From JAGVSZ01 sp035456405 (GTDB lineage: Bacteria; Pseudomonadota; Gammaproteobacteria; Burkholderiales; SG8-39): DNA of 64,000 nucleotides. The stretch is taken from positions 4,667-68,666 of the forward strand of contig DATIDG010000060.1 of the NCBI GenBank assembly GCA_035456405.1. The letters run 5' to 3'. The notes under the pieces were generated by a model. It saw only the letters and a program-made list of their open reading frames with translations, was not told the DNA's origin and searched no databases. A program made the position numbers and the translations under genes. Positions 23,232 through 32,797 of this stretch are shown one piece after another (position 1 is the stretch's first letter; each line of letters starts with the position of its first letter).

Positions 23232-24755
23232 TCAGGCCCCGAACCCCCCGCTGCGCAGCGAGAAATCGCGCGCAAGGCGAGCCTGCAACTTCCGGGCCTG
23301 TCGCAATGCTTCCTTGAGGATCCGGCGATTCAGCTCGTTGAGAGAATCCGGGTCGAGATGGTTGTGCAACGGCTCGCCACGCGCGGACTGGGCGGCGTTC
23401 AGCTGCAGCCGCAGCAGCTGGAGGAACCGGAACGCCTCGCGCCAGGCCTCGGCTTCGACGGCAGGCACGCCGCGGGCGCGGGCGACCCCGGCGATCCGCT
23501 CGAGCGTGTTGCTCGCGGCGACGCCCGATGCGAGCGCGTAGATCCGCGCCGACTCGACGAACGGCTGGACGCCGTTCACCTTGAGGTCGAGCGTGCCCGG
23601 GTGGTCGCCGCCGCTCGCGAGGACGAAATCGCGCACGAGGCCGAGCGGCGGCTGGTTCCCGAGCGCGTTCTGCGCCATGAGCAGCAGAAAGCCGCTCCGG
23701 TCGACGGCGTAGGCGGTGAGCCAGGCGCGCAGCGCCGCGACGATCCCCCGCTCGCCCCAGACCGGCCGGAAGTCGAAGAAGATCGCCGCGTTGAGGAGCG
23801 CCTCCGGCTCCGGGCGGTCGATCCACTCGCCGAAGCGCCGGCGCCACTCCGTCGCCGAAAGGCACCAGCGCGGGTTGCCCGCCATGATCTCGCCGCGGCA
23901 CAGCGGCAGGCCGCACTGGTCGAGCGCGCGATTCACGGCGTCGGCCGCGGGAGCGAGCACCGCACGGCGACCGTCCGGATCGGCGTCGTCCGCGAACACG
24001 ATCGCGTTGTCCTGGTCGGTGGCGAGCGTCTGCTCGCCGCGGCCCGCGCTCCCGAGCGCAATCCAGCAGCCGCCAGCCGCCCGGAGCGCCGCGGCCGCGC
24101 CGGTAAGCTCGACGAGCCGCGCCGTGAGCAGGTCGTTGAGCGCGGTCACCAGCCCGGTGATCGCATCGGATCCGATACCCTCGTCGAGCAGGCGCTGCGG
24201 GAGAGCGCGCATGCGCGCAGCCGCGGCCGCCACCGCCGGGACGTCCGTCGCCGCACGGATCGCCGCACGCACCTCGTCGATCCCGCCGCGCCAGAGCGAG
24301 AACAACCGCGACTCCGACACCACGCCGACGAGGCGCCCGTCCTCCACGAGCGGAACGTGCCGGATGTTCTCGCGCGCCATCAGCAGCGCCGCCTCGAACG
24401 CCGGCGCGTGCGGCGGCAGCGTCCAGATCTCGCGCGACATCACGGCTCCTACCGGCGTATCCAGATCGGCGGCAGGGAGCGCAACGCGCTCGAGCACGTC
24501 GTGCAGGGTGAACACGCCGAGCGGCCGGCGTTCCGCATCGACGACGATGATCGACCCGATGCGCGCGCGCTGCATCATCACGAGCACTGTCCGCAGCGGC
24601 GTGTCGGGTGCGCAGCTCACCGGCTCACGCACCGCGAGCCCGGCGAGCGGGCGGTCCAGCCAGCGGTCGGCCCCGGCCTGTGCGCCACGGAACGCGTGGA
24701 CCGGCGCCTCGAGCGGGACGTCCGTGCCGGGATCGGTCGGGGATGGGGCGGTCAT
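23232..24755 (-). CDS. CBS-pair/DUF294 nucleotidyltransferase-like protein (copy 1)
   Basis: A 507-residue soluble protein. Two CBS motifs (about 40-165) are followed by a DUF294 nucleotidyltransferase-like domain with GSAGRGEQTLATDQDN, which matches the GS...DxD metal site of GlnD-type enzymes, and a DUF294 substrate-binding-like C-terminus (LNELNRRILKEALRQARKLQ). The CBS pair probably binds adenine nucleotides. The family is often found with actP-type transporters and DnaQ-like exonucleases, as here, but its reaction is not established. A paralogue is encoded at 25548. Confidence 0.9.
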   Translation of the reverse strand: MTAPSPTDPGTDVPLEAPVHAFRGAQAGADRWLDRPLAGLAVREPVSCAPDTPLRTVLVMMQRARIGSIIVVDAERRPLGVFTLHDVLERVALPAADLDTPVGAVMSREIWTLPPHAPAFEAALLMARENIRHVPLVEDGRLVGVVSESRLFSLWRGGIDEVRAAIRAATDVPAVAAAAARMRALPQRLLDEGIGSDAITGLVTALNDLLTARLVELTGAAAALRAAGGCWIALGSAGRGEQTLATDQDNAIVFADDADPDGRRAVLAPAADAVNRALDQCGLPLCRGEIMAGNPRWCLSATEWRRRFGEWIDRPEPEALLNAAIFFDFRPVWGERGIVAALRAWLTAYAVDRSGFLLLMAQNALGNQPPLGLVRDFVLASGGDHPGTLDLKVNGVQPFVESARIYALASGVAASNTLERIAGVARARGVPAVEAEAWREAFRFLQLLRLQLNAAQSARGEPLHNHLDPDSLNELNRRILKEALRQARKLQARLARDFSLRSGGFGA

Positions 24756-25076
24756 TGGGGACGTTTCACACCGCGATTGCGCGAGAGGTTACCGCACCGC
24801 GCCAGGTTCGATCAGCCGTACCGATCATGCCGTCGTCGTGCGCCGCATGGTCACCGACGAGCCACGCTTTGCCGGCAAGTCGAGAGACGCGGGGCAGCGA
24901 CTTCACCCGGCGCCACGCCCTCGGGCGCGACGCCGCCGCGAGTTGGGTACACTCGCACCGCGGGTGCCGGAATTTCTGTGCTCGTCGCCTTCCCGGACGC
25001 CCCGCCGGGGCGAGGAACCCTCGGCCCGGTCAGCCGCTCCAACAGATGCAAAGTCTTTCGTCGCAAAGGAGGGTTC
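24756..25076. other. Divergent intergenic region between DUF294 copy 1 and SPW gene
   Basis: A 321-bp non-coding gap holding the promoters of both genes. I see the strong AAAGGAGGG ribosome-binding site of the SPW gene at its right end, but no promoter or repeat that stands out. Confidence 0.5.
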
Positions 25077-25421
25077 ATGTCACGTATGCACTGGCAAGAC
25101 TGGGCGAGCCTGATCCTCGGCCTGTGGCTCGTCGTGGCACCCTGGATCGTGGGCTTTTCGGGGAACGAAGCAGCGACGTGGAATGGCGTGCTGCTCGGGA
25201 TCGCGGTGATCGTGCTCACGCTGGTGGACGCGTTCCGACCCGACCCGTGGCCCGAGCGCGTGAGCCTGATCGTCGGCCTGTGGGTCGCGATCTCGCCGAT
25301 GGTCCTCGGGTTTTCGGACGACAAGGCCGCCGCGACGAGCACGGCGCTCACCGGGGTCGTGATCGTGCTGCTCGAGGCCTGGGCGGCGTGGATGGAGCGC
25401 AAGCCCCGCGCAACCGCCTGA
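25077..25421 (+). CDS. SPW-repeat membrane protein
   Basis: A 114-residue protein with four membrane helices made of two internal repeats: WASLILGLWLVVAPWIVGF and RVSLIVGLWVAISPMVLGF, the SPW-type repeat (here APW and SPM). The function of the family is unknown. The ATG at 25077 has AAAGGAGGG 6 bases upstream, and a strong terminator follows. It is the only plus-strand gene inside the acetate block, so it is transcribed alone. Confidence 0.9.
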   Translation: MSRMHWQDWASLILGLWLVVAPWIVGFSGNEAATWNGVLLGIAVIVLTLVDAFRPDPWPERVSLIVGLWVAISPMVLGFSDDKAAATSTALTGVVIVLLEAWAAWMERKPRATA

Positions 25422-25456
25422 TCGGCCGGCCGGTCGAAAGGCCGGGCACTCACGAA

Positions 25457-25481
25457 GGGCCGCCGCGCGCGGCCCTTTTTT
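25457..25481 (+). terminator. Rho-independent terminator of the SPW gene
   Basis: A perfect 7-bp GGGCCGC/GCGGCCC stem, 5-base loop and six T residues, 36 bp past the stop codon. Confidence 0.9.
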
Positions 25482-25547
25482 CGGGTTCTTCGTCGATTTG
25501 CGGGTACGAGGGCGCCCGAACGGTCGTCGCTGCCGCAAGTCCGCTCG

Positions 25548-27008
25548 TCAGAGCTGGAAGTCGAGCGCGAGCCGCGTCTGGAGATCGCGGCCGAGGCGGA
25601 ACGCTTCTTTGAGCGTGCGCCGGTCAAGCTCGTTCAGCCGCTCGGGGTCGACGCGGTTCGCCCCCTCCGCCGTGAGCGACTCGAGCCCCGCCTGGTGCCG
25701 CAGCCGGATCTGCTGGATGAAAAAGAACGCCGCCACCATCGCCTCGCCTTCGGCGGGGCTCATCGCTCCTGCGCCGGCCGCCGCCCGCAGGCGCTCCGCC
25801 GTATTGGTCTGCGGCAGCCCGCGTGCAAGCGCCAGAATCCGCGCGGTGTCTATGAACGGGCGCACGCCGTACATCTTGAGGTTGATCGTGTGCGGCGCGT
25901 TCGGCGCGTCCTCGGTTGTGAAATCGCGCAGTCGCCCGAGGGGCGGTCGCGCCTGCAACGCGTTCTCGGCCATCAGACGGAGAAAGTTCTGGCGCGAACG
26001 CGTCACCCCGACGAACCACTCCCGCAGATCGGTCGCGAGCCGCGCGTCGCCGTGGACCGCGCGGAAGTCGAAGCAGATCGCCGCGTCGAGAAGCGCCTTC
26101 GGATCCGAGTTGTCGAGCCAGCCCCGGAGCTTCGCCTTCCACTCGTCAACCGACAGGCATAGCTCGGGGTTCGAAGCCATCACGTTCCCCTGGCACAACG
26201 GGTAGCCGCAGGCATCGAGCGCCTCGTTGACCGCGCGTGCGTACGGGAGGAGCTTCGCCCGCGTCGCGCGCGGCGGCGCGCCGTCATGCGCCTCGAACAG
26301 GAGCCCGTTGTCCTGGTCAGTGGCGAAGGTCTGCTCGAGCCGGCCCTCGCTCCCGAACGCGAGCCAGCACCATCCGATGCGTTCCCAGTGATACCGCTTG
26401 CGCGCGAGCTCGATGATCCGCTGCGCGAGGCGGTCGTTCAGCACGGTGACGAAGAGCGTGAGCTGCTCGGCCGCGACCCCTTGCTCCACGAGCAGCCGGG
26501 TGAGCCGGCGCACCCGGTCGGCGAGACCCGCGAGCGCCTCGACGTCGCGCGCGAGGCGGATCTCCATCGTGAGCTCGCCCAGGCCGAGCCGCTGCAGCGA
26601 GAAGAGGTCGCGCTCTGAAATCACTCCGACCAGTTGGTCGGCCTCGGTGACCAGCACGTGCCGGATGCCCTGATCGACCATCATGAGCGCGGCCTCGTAC
26701 GCCGGCGCGTGGCCCGGCAGCGCGAACGGCTCGGGGGTCATCGCGTGCCCGATCGCGCGCCCGAGGCCGCCTTCCGCGACCACGGCCATCAGGTCGCGCT
26801 CGGTGAAGATTCCGACCGGACGCTGCCGGTCGTCCACCACCACGATGGCGCCCACCTCTTCGGCACGCATCAGCGCGACCGCCTCGGCGACCGGACGCTG
26901 CGCGTCGCACACGATCGGCGCGCGGCGGACGAGCGTGCGCAGCGCACGCGCGAGCGTTCGATGCTCGGCCGCGAGGCGGCGTTCCAGCGGGGCTTCGGGT
27001 TCGGCCAT
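25548..27008 (-). CDS. CBS-pair/DUF294 nucleotidyltransferase-like protein (copy 2)
   Basis: A 486-residue paralogue of the protein at 23232, with the same order: two CBS motifs (AEEVGAIVVVDDRQRPVGIF; IRHVLVTEADQLVGVISERD), the nucleotidyltransferase-like motif GSEGRLEQTFATDQDN, and the C-terminal LNELDRRTLKEAFRLGRDLQ. The start at 27008 (MAEPEAPLE) is preferred over a GTG at 27038, though neither ribosome-binding site is strong. It is the gene just downstream of the second signalling operon, separated from the exonuclease fusion by 197 bp. Confidence 0.9.
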   Translation of the reverse strand: MAEPEAPLERRLAAEHRTLARALRTLVRRAPIVCDAQRPVAEAVALMRAEEVGAIVVVDDRQRPVGIFTERDLMAVVAEGGLGRAIGHAMTPEPFALPGHAPAYEAALMMVDQGIRHVLVTEADQLVGVISERDLFSLQRLGLGELTMEIRLARDVEALAGLADRVRRLTRLLVEQGVAAEQLTLFVTVLNDRLAQRIIELARKRYHWERIGWCWLAFGSEGRLEQTFATDQDNGLLFEAHDGAPPRATRAKLLPYARAVNEALDACGYPLCQGNVMASNPELCLSVDEWKAKLRGWLDNSDPKALLDAAICFDFRAVHGDARLATDLREWFVGVTRSRQNFLRLMAENALQARPPLGRLRDFTTEDAPNAPHTINLKMYGVRPFIDTARILALARGLPQTNTAERLRAAAGAGAMSPAEGEAMVAAFFFIQQIRLRHQAGLESLTAEGANRVDPERLNELDRRTLKEAFRLGRDLQTRLALDFQL

Positions 27009-27205
27009 CGCGCGCCTGCTCCAGCCCGGATTCTTCACTACCGTGATTCGATCCGTCCAGCAGGATGATCAAGACGGTCGCGCGACCGCGAGACGGTGCG
27101 CTTCGCCGCCCGCGCCGTGAGGTAACTCGTTGATTGTGCGCGGGACGATGCCATTCTTGCGCGCAGGTAAGCTGCGGAGCACCGCGTCGAGGCGTTCTGC
27201 ACCTA

Positions 27206-29350
27206 TCAATACTGCAGCCGCGCCGCGTAGGTGTCGCGCGACACCTCGAGCGCCTGTTTCAGCGTCAGGATGCCGCGCTCGGCGAGCAGCGGCAGCAGCT
27301 TCAGGAACACCTCTCCGGTCACGAGCGCGTCGCCGAGCGCGGTATGGCGCCCGATGACCGGGACGCCGACGCGTTCCGCAATCGCGTCGAGGCTGTGGTT
27401 CTCGAGGTTCGGATGCAGCGCAGCCGACAGGAGCAGCGTGTCGAGCACCGGCTGGGCAAACCGGATCCCGGTCGCCGCCTCCTTCAGCTCGAGGAAGCGC
27501 ATGTCGAACGCGGCGTTGTGCGCGACGAGCACCGTGTCCTCGCAGAAGCGGTGGAACGCCGGCAGCACCGCGCCGATGGTCGGCTGGCCGGCGAGCGCGC
27601 GCTCGTCGATGCCGTGAACGCGCATGGCGGCGCGGTCGATCGGCCGTTGCGGGTTCACCAGCTGCTCGAACACCTCCTGCTTGAGCAGCCGCCCGTTGAC
27701 GATGCGCACCGCGCCGAGCGAGATGATCTCGTCGCCCGCCGAGGGCTCGAGGCCGGTGGTCTCGGTGTCGAACACGGTGTAACTCAGCTCCGCGAGCCGC
27801 CGCTCGACTAGGTCGGCCGCGGTGTCGATGCGCTCGAAGAGGTCGAAGTCGTAATACTCGGGCCGGCTGCCGACCGCCGCCGGGCGCACTGCCGGGGCCG
27901 CGACCGGCTCGCCGAGCGGCAGCAGGAAGCGGAACCATGCGCTGTGACTGGTCTTGTTCGCGAGGCTCCACACCTCGCCGCCGTGGCGCTCGAGCACGTC
28001 CTTCAAGGTGAGCGGAGTCTCGTCGGCACCGATGCGCATCGGCTGCGTCTCCCACAGCGCGAGCGCGTCGCGGGCGACGATCGCACCGGTCCAGACGAGA
28101 TCGAGCTCGGCGAAGCCGCCGCTCGCGCGGGCACGGAAGCGGATCCCGCGCACGCCGTACTCGTCGCGCAGCTGCGCCGCGAGGTAGGCGACGCCCTGGA
28201 CAAAGGCGAAGCTGTCGACCCTCACCCACACCTCCTCGGGCTCCTCGTCGCTCGCTGTCGGAATGCCGACCGCCTCTTCCACGCGCCGCCGCGCGACGCT
28301 CACCAGGTCGACGATCCGCATGTCCTCGAGCGTGAGGCTCGCCTTGAGCGCATCGGCATAGTCGCGCAGCGCGACATTCAGCTTGTCGGTCAGCCCGCGC
28401 GACTCTGCGGCGATGATCTGCACGAACTGCGCGCGGCGCTCGGGCTCCATGTCCGGGAACGCGGCGAGACTCTCCCCAGCGGCGCGGATGTTCGCCACCG
28501 GTGCGCGCACGCCGGTCGCGAGCGCGTGCAGCAGCGCGAGCCGCTGGCCCTCACGTCCCACCAGCCCGCTCACGTCGTCGAGCGCGAACACCATGCCCGC
28601 AACCGCGCGCTCGGTCGACAGGAACGGCGCAACCTGCACCTGCAGCAGCGTACCGTGCGTGGCCCCGGTCACGAAGCGCGTGGCCGGCCGGTCGACGCCG
28701 CGATCGAGTTGGTGCTGGATCTTGTCGAGCGCGTGCGCCACCTGGTCGCGGTCGAGGAGCGCGAATACCGAGCGTCCCAATCCGAGCGGGACGTGCCGCT
28801 CCCGCCCGCCGCGCTCTCCGCCACCGAGCAGCGCGAGCGCCCGCTCGTTGTAGAGCAGGATGCGGCCTTGCGCATTGCAGACCAGCACGCCCTCGGAGAG
28901 CTCGGACATCAGTGCCGCCAGGCGGTTGCGCTCCTCCTCGACACGCGCACGCGCTTCCGCGCTCTTCGCGTCGAGGTCGCGCTCGGCGCGCCGATACGCC
29001 TCGGCGAGGCGGTTGATCGCGCCGGCGAGCTCCGCCATCTCCGCGCCACCCGCGGCGGCGACGCGGTAGTCCGGGTTCGCGCCGAGCACCACGTTCGTCT
29101 GCTCGGCGAGCTGGCGTACAGCGACCGGGTAGCGACCGGCAAGCCACCTAAGCACGCCCGCGCACACGAAGGCGAGGATCGCCGCGGCGTAGACGAGCCC
29201 CGGCGCCTGCTCCTCGAGCACGCGCGCAAGAACCTCGCGGCTGGGTCCCTCGGCCCCCACCCAGACGGCGAGCCCGAAGGCGCCGATCACGGCGAGCACG
29301 CCGGCGTAGAAGGCCGCGAGCCACAGCGCGAACTTCGCCCGCGACCTCAT
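27206..29350 (-). CDS. Membrane PAS/degenerate-kinase protein fused to a DEDDh exonuclease (copy 2)
   Basis: A 714-residue paralogue of the 15323 product. It has two membrane helices (about 8-30 and 50-70), a HAMP/coiled-coil stretch, a PAS-like domain (VLVCNAQGRILLYNERALAL), a kinase-core-like region without the H-box histidine (GVRAPVANIRAAGESL), and a C-terminal DnaQ-like exonuclease with D528, E530, D616, H669 and D674. It overlaps the receiver gene by 4 bp, as in copy 1. Retention of the full catalytic set in both copies, while the kinase histidine is missing in both, argues that the exonuclease is the working output. Confidence 0.85.
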   Translation of the reverse strand: MRSRAKFALWLAAFYAGVLAVIGAFGLAVWVGAEGPSREVLARVLEEQAPGLVYAAAILAFVCAGVLRWLAGRYPVAVRQLAEQTNVVLGANPDYRVAAAGGAEMAELAGAINRLAEAYRRAERDLDAKSAEARARVEEERNRLAALMSELSEGVLVCNAQGRILLYNERALALLGGGERGGRERHVPLGLGRSVFALLDRDQVAHALDKIQHQLDRGVDRPATRFVTGATHGTLLQVQVAPFLSTERAVAGMVFALDDVSGLVGREGQRLALLHALATGVRAPVANIRAAGESLAAFPDMEPERRAQFVQIIAAESRGLTDKLNVALRDYADALKASLTLEDMRIVDLVSVARRRVEEAVGIPTASDEEPEEVWVRVDSFAFVQGVAYLAAQLRDEYGVRGIRFRARASGGFAELDLVWTGAIVARDALALWETQPMRIGADETPLTLKDVLERHGGEVWSLANKTSHSAWFRFLLPLGEPVAAPAVRPAAVGSRPEYYDFDLFERIDTAADLVERRLAELSYTVFDTETTGLEPSAGDEIISLGAVRIVNGRLLKQEVFEQLVNPQRPIDRAAMRVHGIDERALAGQPTIGAVLPAFHRFCEDTVLVAHNAAFDMRFLELKEAATGIRFAQPVLDTLLLSAALHPNLENHSLDAIAERVGVPVIGRHTALGDALVTGEVFLKLLPLLAERGILTLKQALEVSRDTYAARLQY

Positions 29351-29736
29351 CCGCCGCTCGGCTTCGCGCTCTCCTCGAAGAGCCCTTCGATCTGGTCGAT
29401 GAGCTCCTGGGTCGAGAAAGGTTTCGTGACGTAGAGGTCTGCGCCGAGCGCGAGCCCCTTGCTCACCTCCGCCTCACGGCCCTTGGCGGAGAGCATCACG
29501 ATCTTGATGTGCCGCCACTCGGGCCGCTCGCGCATGCGCTGGCAGACCTCGTAGCCGCTCTTGATCGGCATCATGACGTCGAGCAGGACCACGTCGGGCG
29601 AGTCGCGCTCGATCGCCGCGAGCGCCTCCTCGCCATTGGTCGCCACCTTGACCTCGTGGCCGCTGCGCTGGAGCAGGAACTCGAGTGCAGTGACGATGTT
29701 CGGCTCGTCGTCGACGATCAGTACCTTGCGCTTCAC
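29347..29736 (-). CDS. Stand-alone response-regulator receiver (copy 2)
   Basis: A 129-residue CheY-like receiver with an intact acidic pocket (DDE at 9-11), phosphoacceptor D53 (VVLLDVMMP), and conserved MLSAKG and VTKPFS. There is no DNA-binding or enzymatic output domain. It is encoded 22 bp after the SLC5-kinase and overlaps the exonuclease fusion by 4 bp, so it is the probable phosphorylation target of the kinase and a possible partner of the fusion protein. Confidence 0.93.
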   Translation of the reverse strand: MKRKVLIVDDEPNIVTALEFLLQRSGHEVKVATNGEEALAAIERDSPDVVLLDVMMPIKSGYEVCQRMRERPEWRHIKIVMLSAKGREAEVSKGLALGADLYVTKPFSTQELIDQIEGLFEESAKPSGG

Positions 29737-29758
29737 TTTCGCGTCTCCTTCCGCGGCC

Positions 29759-32518
29759 TCAGGCCGCAGCCCGCGCCTCGGCCCGCGCCGGCTCCAGCGG
29801 CAACGTGAACGAGAAGCAGGCGCCTTTCCCAGGGACGCTCGCGACCCACATCCGGCCGCCGAAGTGCTCGACGATCTGGCGGCTGATGTGCAGTCCCAGG
29901 CCGGTGCCCGGCGGCTTGTTCGTGAGCGTATCGCCCGCCTGGCGGAACTTGTCGAAGATCACCCGTTGCTCCTCGGGGCTGATGCCCGGGCCGTTGTCGC
30001 GCACGTCGATCCGCGCGTAGCCGTCGGCCTCCGACAGCGTCACCTCGATTCGCCCTCGGCCAGGCTCGCAGAACTTGACTGCGTTCGACAGCAGGTTGAG
30101 CAGGACCTGGATCAGCCGGTCAATGTCGGCGTTGACCGGGGAGATCCGCTCCGGCAGCCGTGCCTCCACCTCGAGGTTATTCTCCTTGAAGACCTGGCTC
30201 ATGCCCGCGAGCGTGTCGGAGATGACCTCGCGCAGCTCCACGCGGCTCACGTGCCACTCGGCCCGGCCCGACTCGATCTTGGCGAGGTCGAGCACCTGGT
30301 TGATGAGCCGGGTGAGCCGCTCGGTCTCGCGGGTAATGATGCCGAGGAACTTCTTGCGCTGCGCGAGCTCCACGTCGGGGTCGGCGAGCAGGATCTCGGA
30401 GAACGCGCGGATCGAGGTAAGCGGCGTGCGCAGCTCGTGCGTCACCGTGGAGATGAAGTCGTCCTTGAGCCGGTCGAGCTCCTTGAGGGCCTCGTTCGCG
30501 GCGCGAAGCTCCGCCGTGGCCGCCTCGAGCTCGCGCGACTTCTGCTCGAGCTTGTGGCTGTAGACGACCACCTGCGAGGCCTCGTCGAGGATCTCGCGCA
30601 CCTCATTTAGCGTGAGCGCCTCCTCCTTCGCCACCGCCGCCACCATGATCCGGGCGGACGCGGCGCCGATCGCGCCGGCGAGCTGCGTCTCGGCGAAATG
30701 CACCAGCTCGGCGTCGGCCGCGAGCTCGGCGTCGGGCCAGTGGCGACCCCGCGCCCGGGCGTACTCCGCGAAGGCCGTGTCGGCGCCTTCCGGGCCGAGA
30801 AAGCGCGCGAGCAGGTTGTAGAGATCGGGCACCGAGGCGGTGCCGCGCCAGAACCTCGCGCCGCCCGCCTCGCGACGGAACACGTCGACGAACAGGCTCG
30901 CCTGCCGGTGCTCCTCCGCGCTCGGCGTACCGAGCAGCGACACGACGACGTACACGCCGACGTTGGCGATCATGCTCCAGAGCATCGCGTGCGTGATCTG
31001 GTCGAGCCCGGCGAGACCGAACAGCTCGAGGGGCTTCAGCAGCTCGTTGCCGAAGGGCCCGTGCTCGAGCAGGCTCCGCGGCAGCCAGTCGGAGCGCGCG
31101 AGCGCCGGGAGCAGCAGCGTGTAGAACCAGACACCGAATCCCGTGCACAGGCCGGCCAGCGCGCCGCGCCGCGTGGCGCCCTTCCAGAAGATCCCGCCCA
31201 GCACCGCCGGGGCGAACTGCGCCACCGCGGCGAACGAGATCAGGCCGATCGACACCAGCGCGTACGCCTCTCCGGCGAGCCGGAAGTAGAGGTAGCCGAG
31301 GAGCAGAATCAGCACGATCGCGCCGCGCCGGATCCCGAGCAGCAGCCCCGTGAGGTCGCGCCGCTCGGCCAGGCGCAGGCGCCGCTGGCGCAGCAGCACC
31401 GGCATCACGAGGTCGTTGCAGACCATGGTCGACAGCGCGATCGTCTCGACGATCACCATCCCGGTCGCCGCCGACAGCCCGCCGATGAAGACCAGCAGCG
31501 CGAGCAGCTCCTGGCGCTCCGCCATCGGCAGCGTGAGGACGAACGTGTCGGCGTCCACCATGCCGTCGGGGAAATGCAGCCGCCCGCCGAACGCGATCGG
31601 CAGCACGAAGATGTTGATTGCCAGCATGTAGAGCGGGAACAGCCAGATCGCCTTGTGCAGGTGCTTCTCGTCGACGTTCTCGATCACGGTGACCTGGAAC
31701 TGGCGCGGCAGGAACATGATCGCGAGCATCGACAGGATCGTCAGCCAGATCCAGCTCGCGTAGCTCCCCGCGACGCCCTCCAGCGGCGTCAGCATCGCCG
31801 CGAGCTTCGGCTCGTCGGCCGCGCGCGCGAAGACGTCGCCGAACCCGTTGTAGATCCCGAAGGTCACGAACACGCCGACCGCGAGGAACGCGAGCAGCTT
31901 CACGAGCGACTCGAAGGCAATCGCGGCGACCATGCCCTCGTGATGCTCGGCGGAATAGAGATGGCGGGTCCCGAACAGGACGGTGAAAATCGCCAGGATC
32001 AGCGCCACCCAGAGCGCCGTGTCCTGGAGCACCGGCAGGGCGCCTACCTTCGCCGGCATGATGATCTCCGGGTACTGCACGAGGATGATAAAGCTGCTCG
32101 AAACCGCCTTCAGCTGCAGCGAGATGTACGGGACGATTCCGATCACCGCGATGATCGTGACCACCCCGCCGAGCAGCGCGCTCTTGCCATAGCGGGAAGC
32201 GACGAAGTCGGCGAGCGAGGTGATGCGGTTCTGCTTCGAGATGCGCAGGATCTTGCGCATCACGATCCACCACAGCGCGATCATCAGCGTGGGGCCGAGA
32301 TAGATCGGCAGGAAGCCGACGCCGTCGACTGCAGCGCGGCCGACGCTGCCGTAGAAGGTCCAAGCCGTGGCATAGACCGCGAGCGAGAGGCTGTAGATGT
32401 ACGGGCTCGCGATGACCGAGCGGCCGCGGTCGGCGCGGCTGTCGGCGTAGTAGGCGATGGCGAACAGCAGCCCGAGGTAAGCGAACGAGGTGACGACGAT
32501 CACCCAGCCCTGGAGCAT
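29759..32518 (-). CDS. SLC5 transporter-like sensor histidine kinase, CbrA/CrbS type (copy 2)
   Basis: A 919-residue paralogue of the 17821 product: an N-terminal SLC5 symporter-like domain with about 13 membrane helices (YATAWTFYGSVGRAAVDGVG), a STAC-like linker, a coiled coil, HisKA with H694 (VTHELRTPLTSIRAF) and HATPase with DNGPGI and GTGLGLHIS. All kinase motifs are intact. The operon has its own good promoter candidate at 32798-32827, and acs lies directly upstream on the same strand. Confidence 0.93.
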   Translation of the reverse strand: MLQGWVIVVTSFAYLGLLFAIAYYADSRADRGRSVIASPYIYSLSLAVYATAWTFYGSVGRAAVDGVGFLPIYLGPTLMIALWWIVMRKILRISKQNRITSLADFVASRYGKSALLGGVVTIIAVIGIVPYISLQLKAVSSSFIILVQYPEIIMPAKVGALPVLQDTALWVALILAIFTVLFGTRHLYSAEHHEGMVAAIAFESLVKLLAFLAVGVFVTFGIYNGFGDVFARAADEPKLAAMLTPLEGVAGSYASWIWLTILSMLAIMFLPRQFQVTVIENVDEKHLHKAIWLFPLYMLAINIFVLPIAFGGRLHFPDGMVDADTFVLTLPMAERQELLALLVFIGGLSAATGMVIVETIALSTMVCNDLVMPVLLRQRRLRLAERRDLTGLLLGIRRGAIVLILLLGYLYFRLAGEAYALVSIGLISFAAVAQFAPAVLGGIFWKGATRRGALAGLCTGFGVWFYTLLLPALARSDWLPRSLLEHGPFGNELLKPLELFGLAGLDQITHAMLWSMIANVGVYVVVSLLGTPSAEEHRQASLFVDVFRREAGGARFWRGTASVPDLYNLLARFLGPEGADTAFAEYARARGRHWPDAELAADAELVHFAETQLAGAIGAASARIMVAAVAKEEALTLNEVREILDEASQVVVYSHKLEQKSRELEAATAELRAANEALKELDRLKDDFISTVTHELRTPLTSIRAFSEILLADPDVELAQRKKFLGIITRETERLTRLINQVLDLAKIESGRAEWHVSRVELREVISDTLAGMSQVFKENNLEVEARLPERISPVNADIDRLIQVLLNLLSNAVKFCEPGRGRIEVTLSEADGYARIDVRDNGPGISPEEQRVIFDKFRQAGDTLTNKPPGTGLGLHISRQIVEHFGGRMWVASVPGKGACFSFTLPLEPARAEARAAA

Positions 32519-32545
32519 GGCGCGCGCCTCCGGTGCCGGCCCGCC

Positions 32546-32743
32546 CTACCCGTCCCGCTCGACCACGAGCGCCATCAGCGCGATCAGCAGCGCCCAGGCA
32601 GCGAAGATGAAGGCATACAGGATCGGGACCCCGAGCAGCGCGCCGGGCCTGTTGAAAAGCGCGAGGAGCGGGTAGTTGAAGAGCAGGAAGCCCAGCATGC
32701 ACAGCGCAACGAGCCGCTGCGCCTTCTTCTCCAGCGCGTACAT
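32546..32743 (-). CDS. Two-helix small membrane protein upstream of SLC5 kinase (copy 2)
   Basis: A 65-residue protein from the ATG at 32743, which has AAGGAGG 6 bases upstream. It has two hydrophobic helices and the stretch YPLLALFNRPGALLGVPILY, clearly related to the 20549 product. It is the first gene of the second signalling operon, 27 bp before the kinase. Confidence 0.85.
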   Translation of the reverse strand: MYALEKKAQRLVALCMLGFLLFNYPLLALFNRPGALLGVPILYAFIFAAWALLIALMALVVERDG

Positions 32744-32797
32744 GGCGCCTCCTTTCCCCGCGAACGCCGCCGGCCGCACGGTGCAGACCGCACGCGG

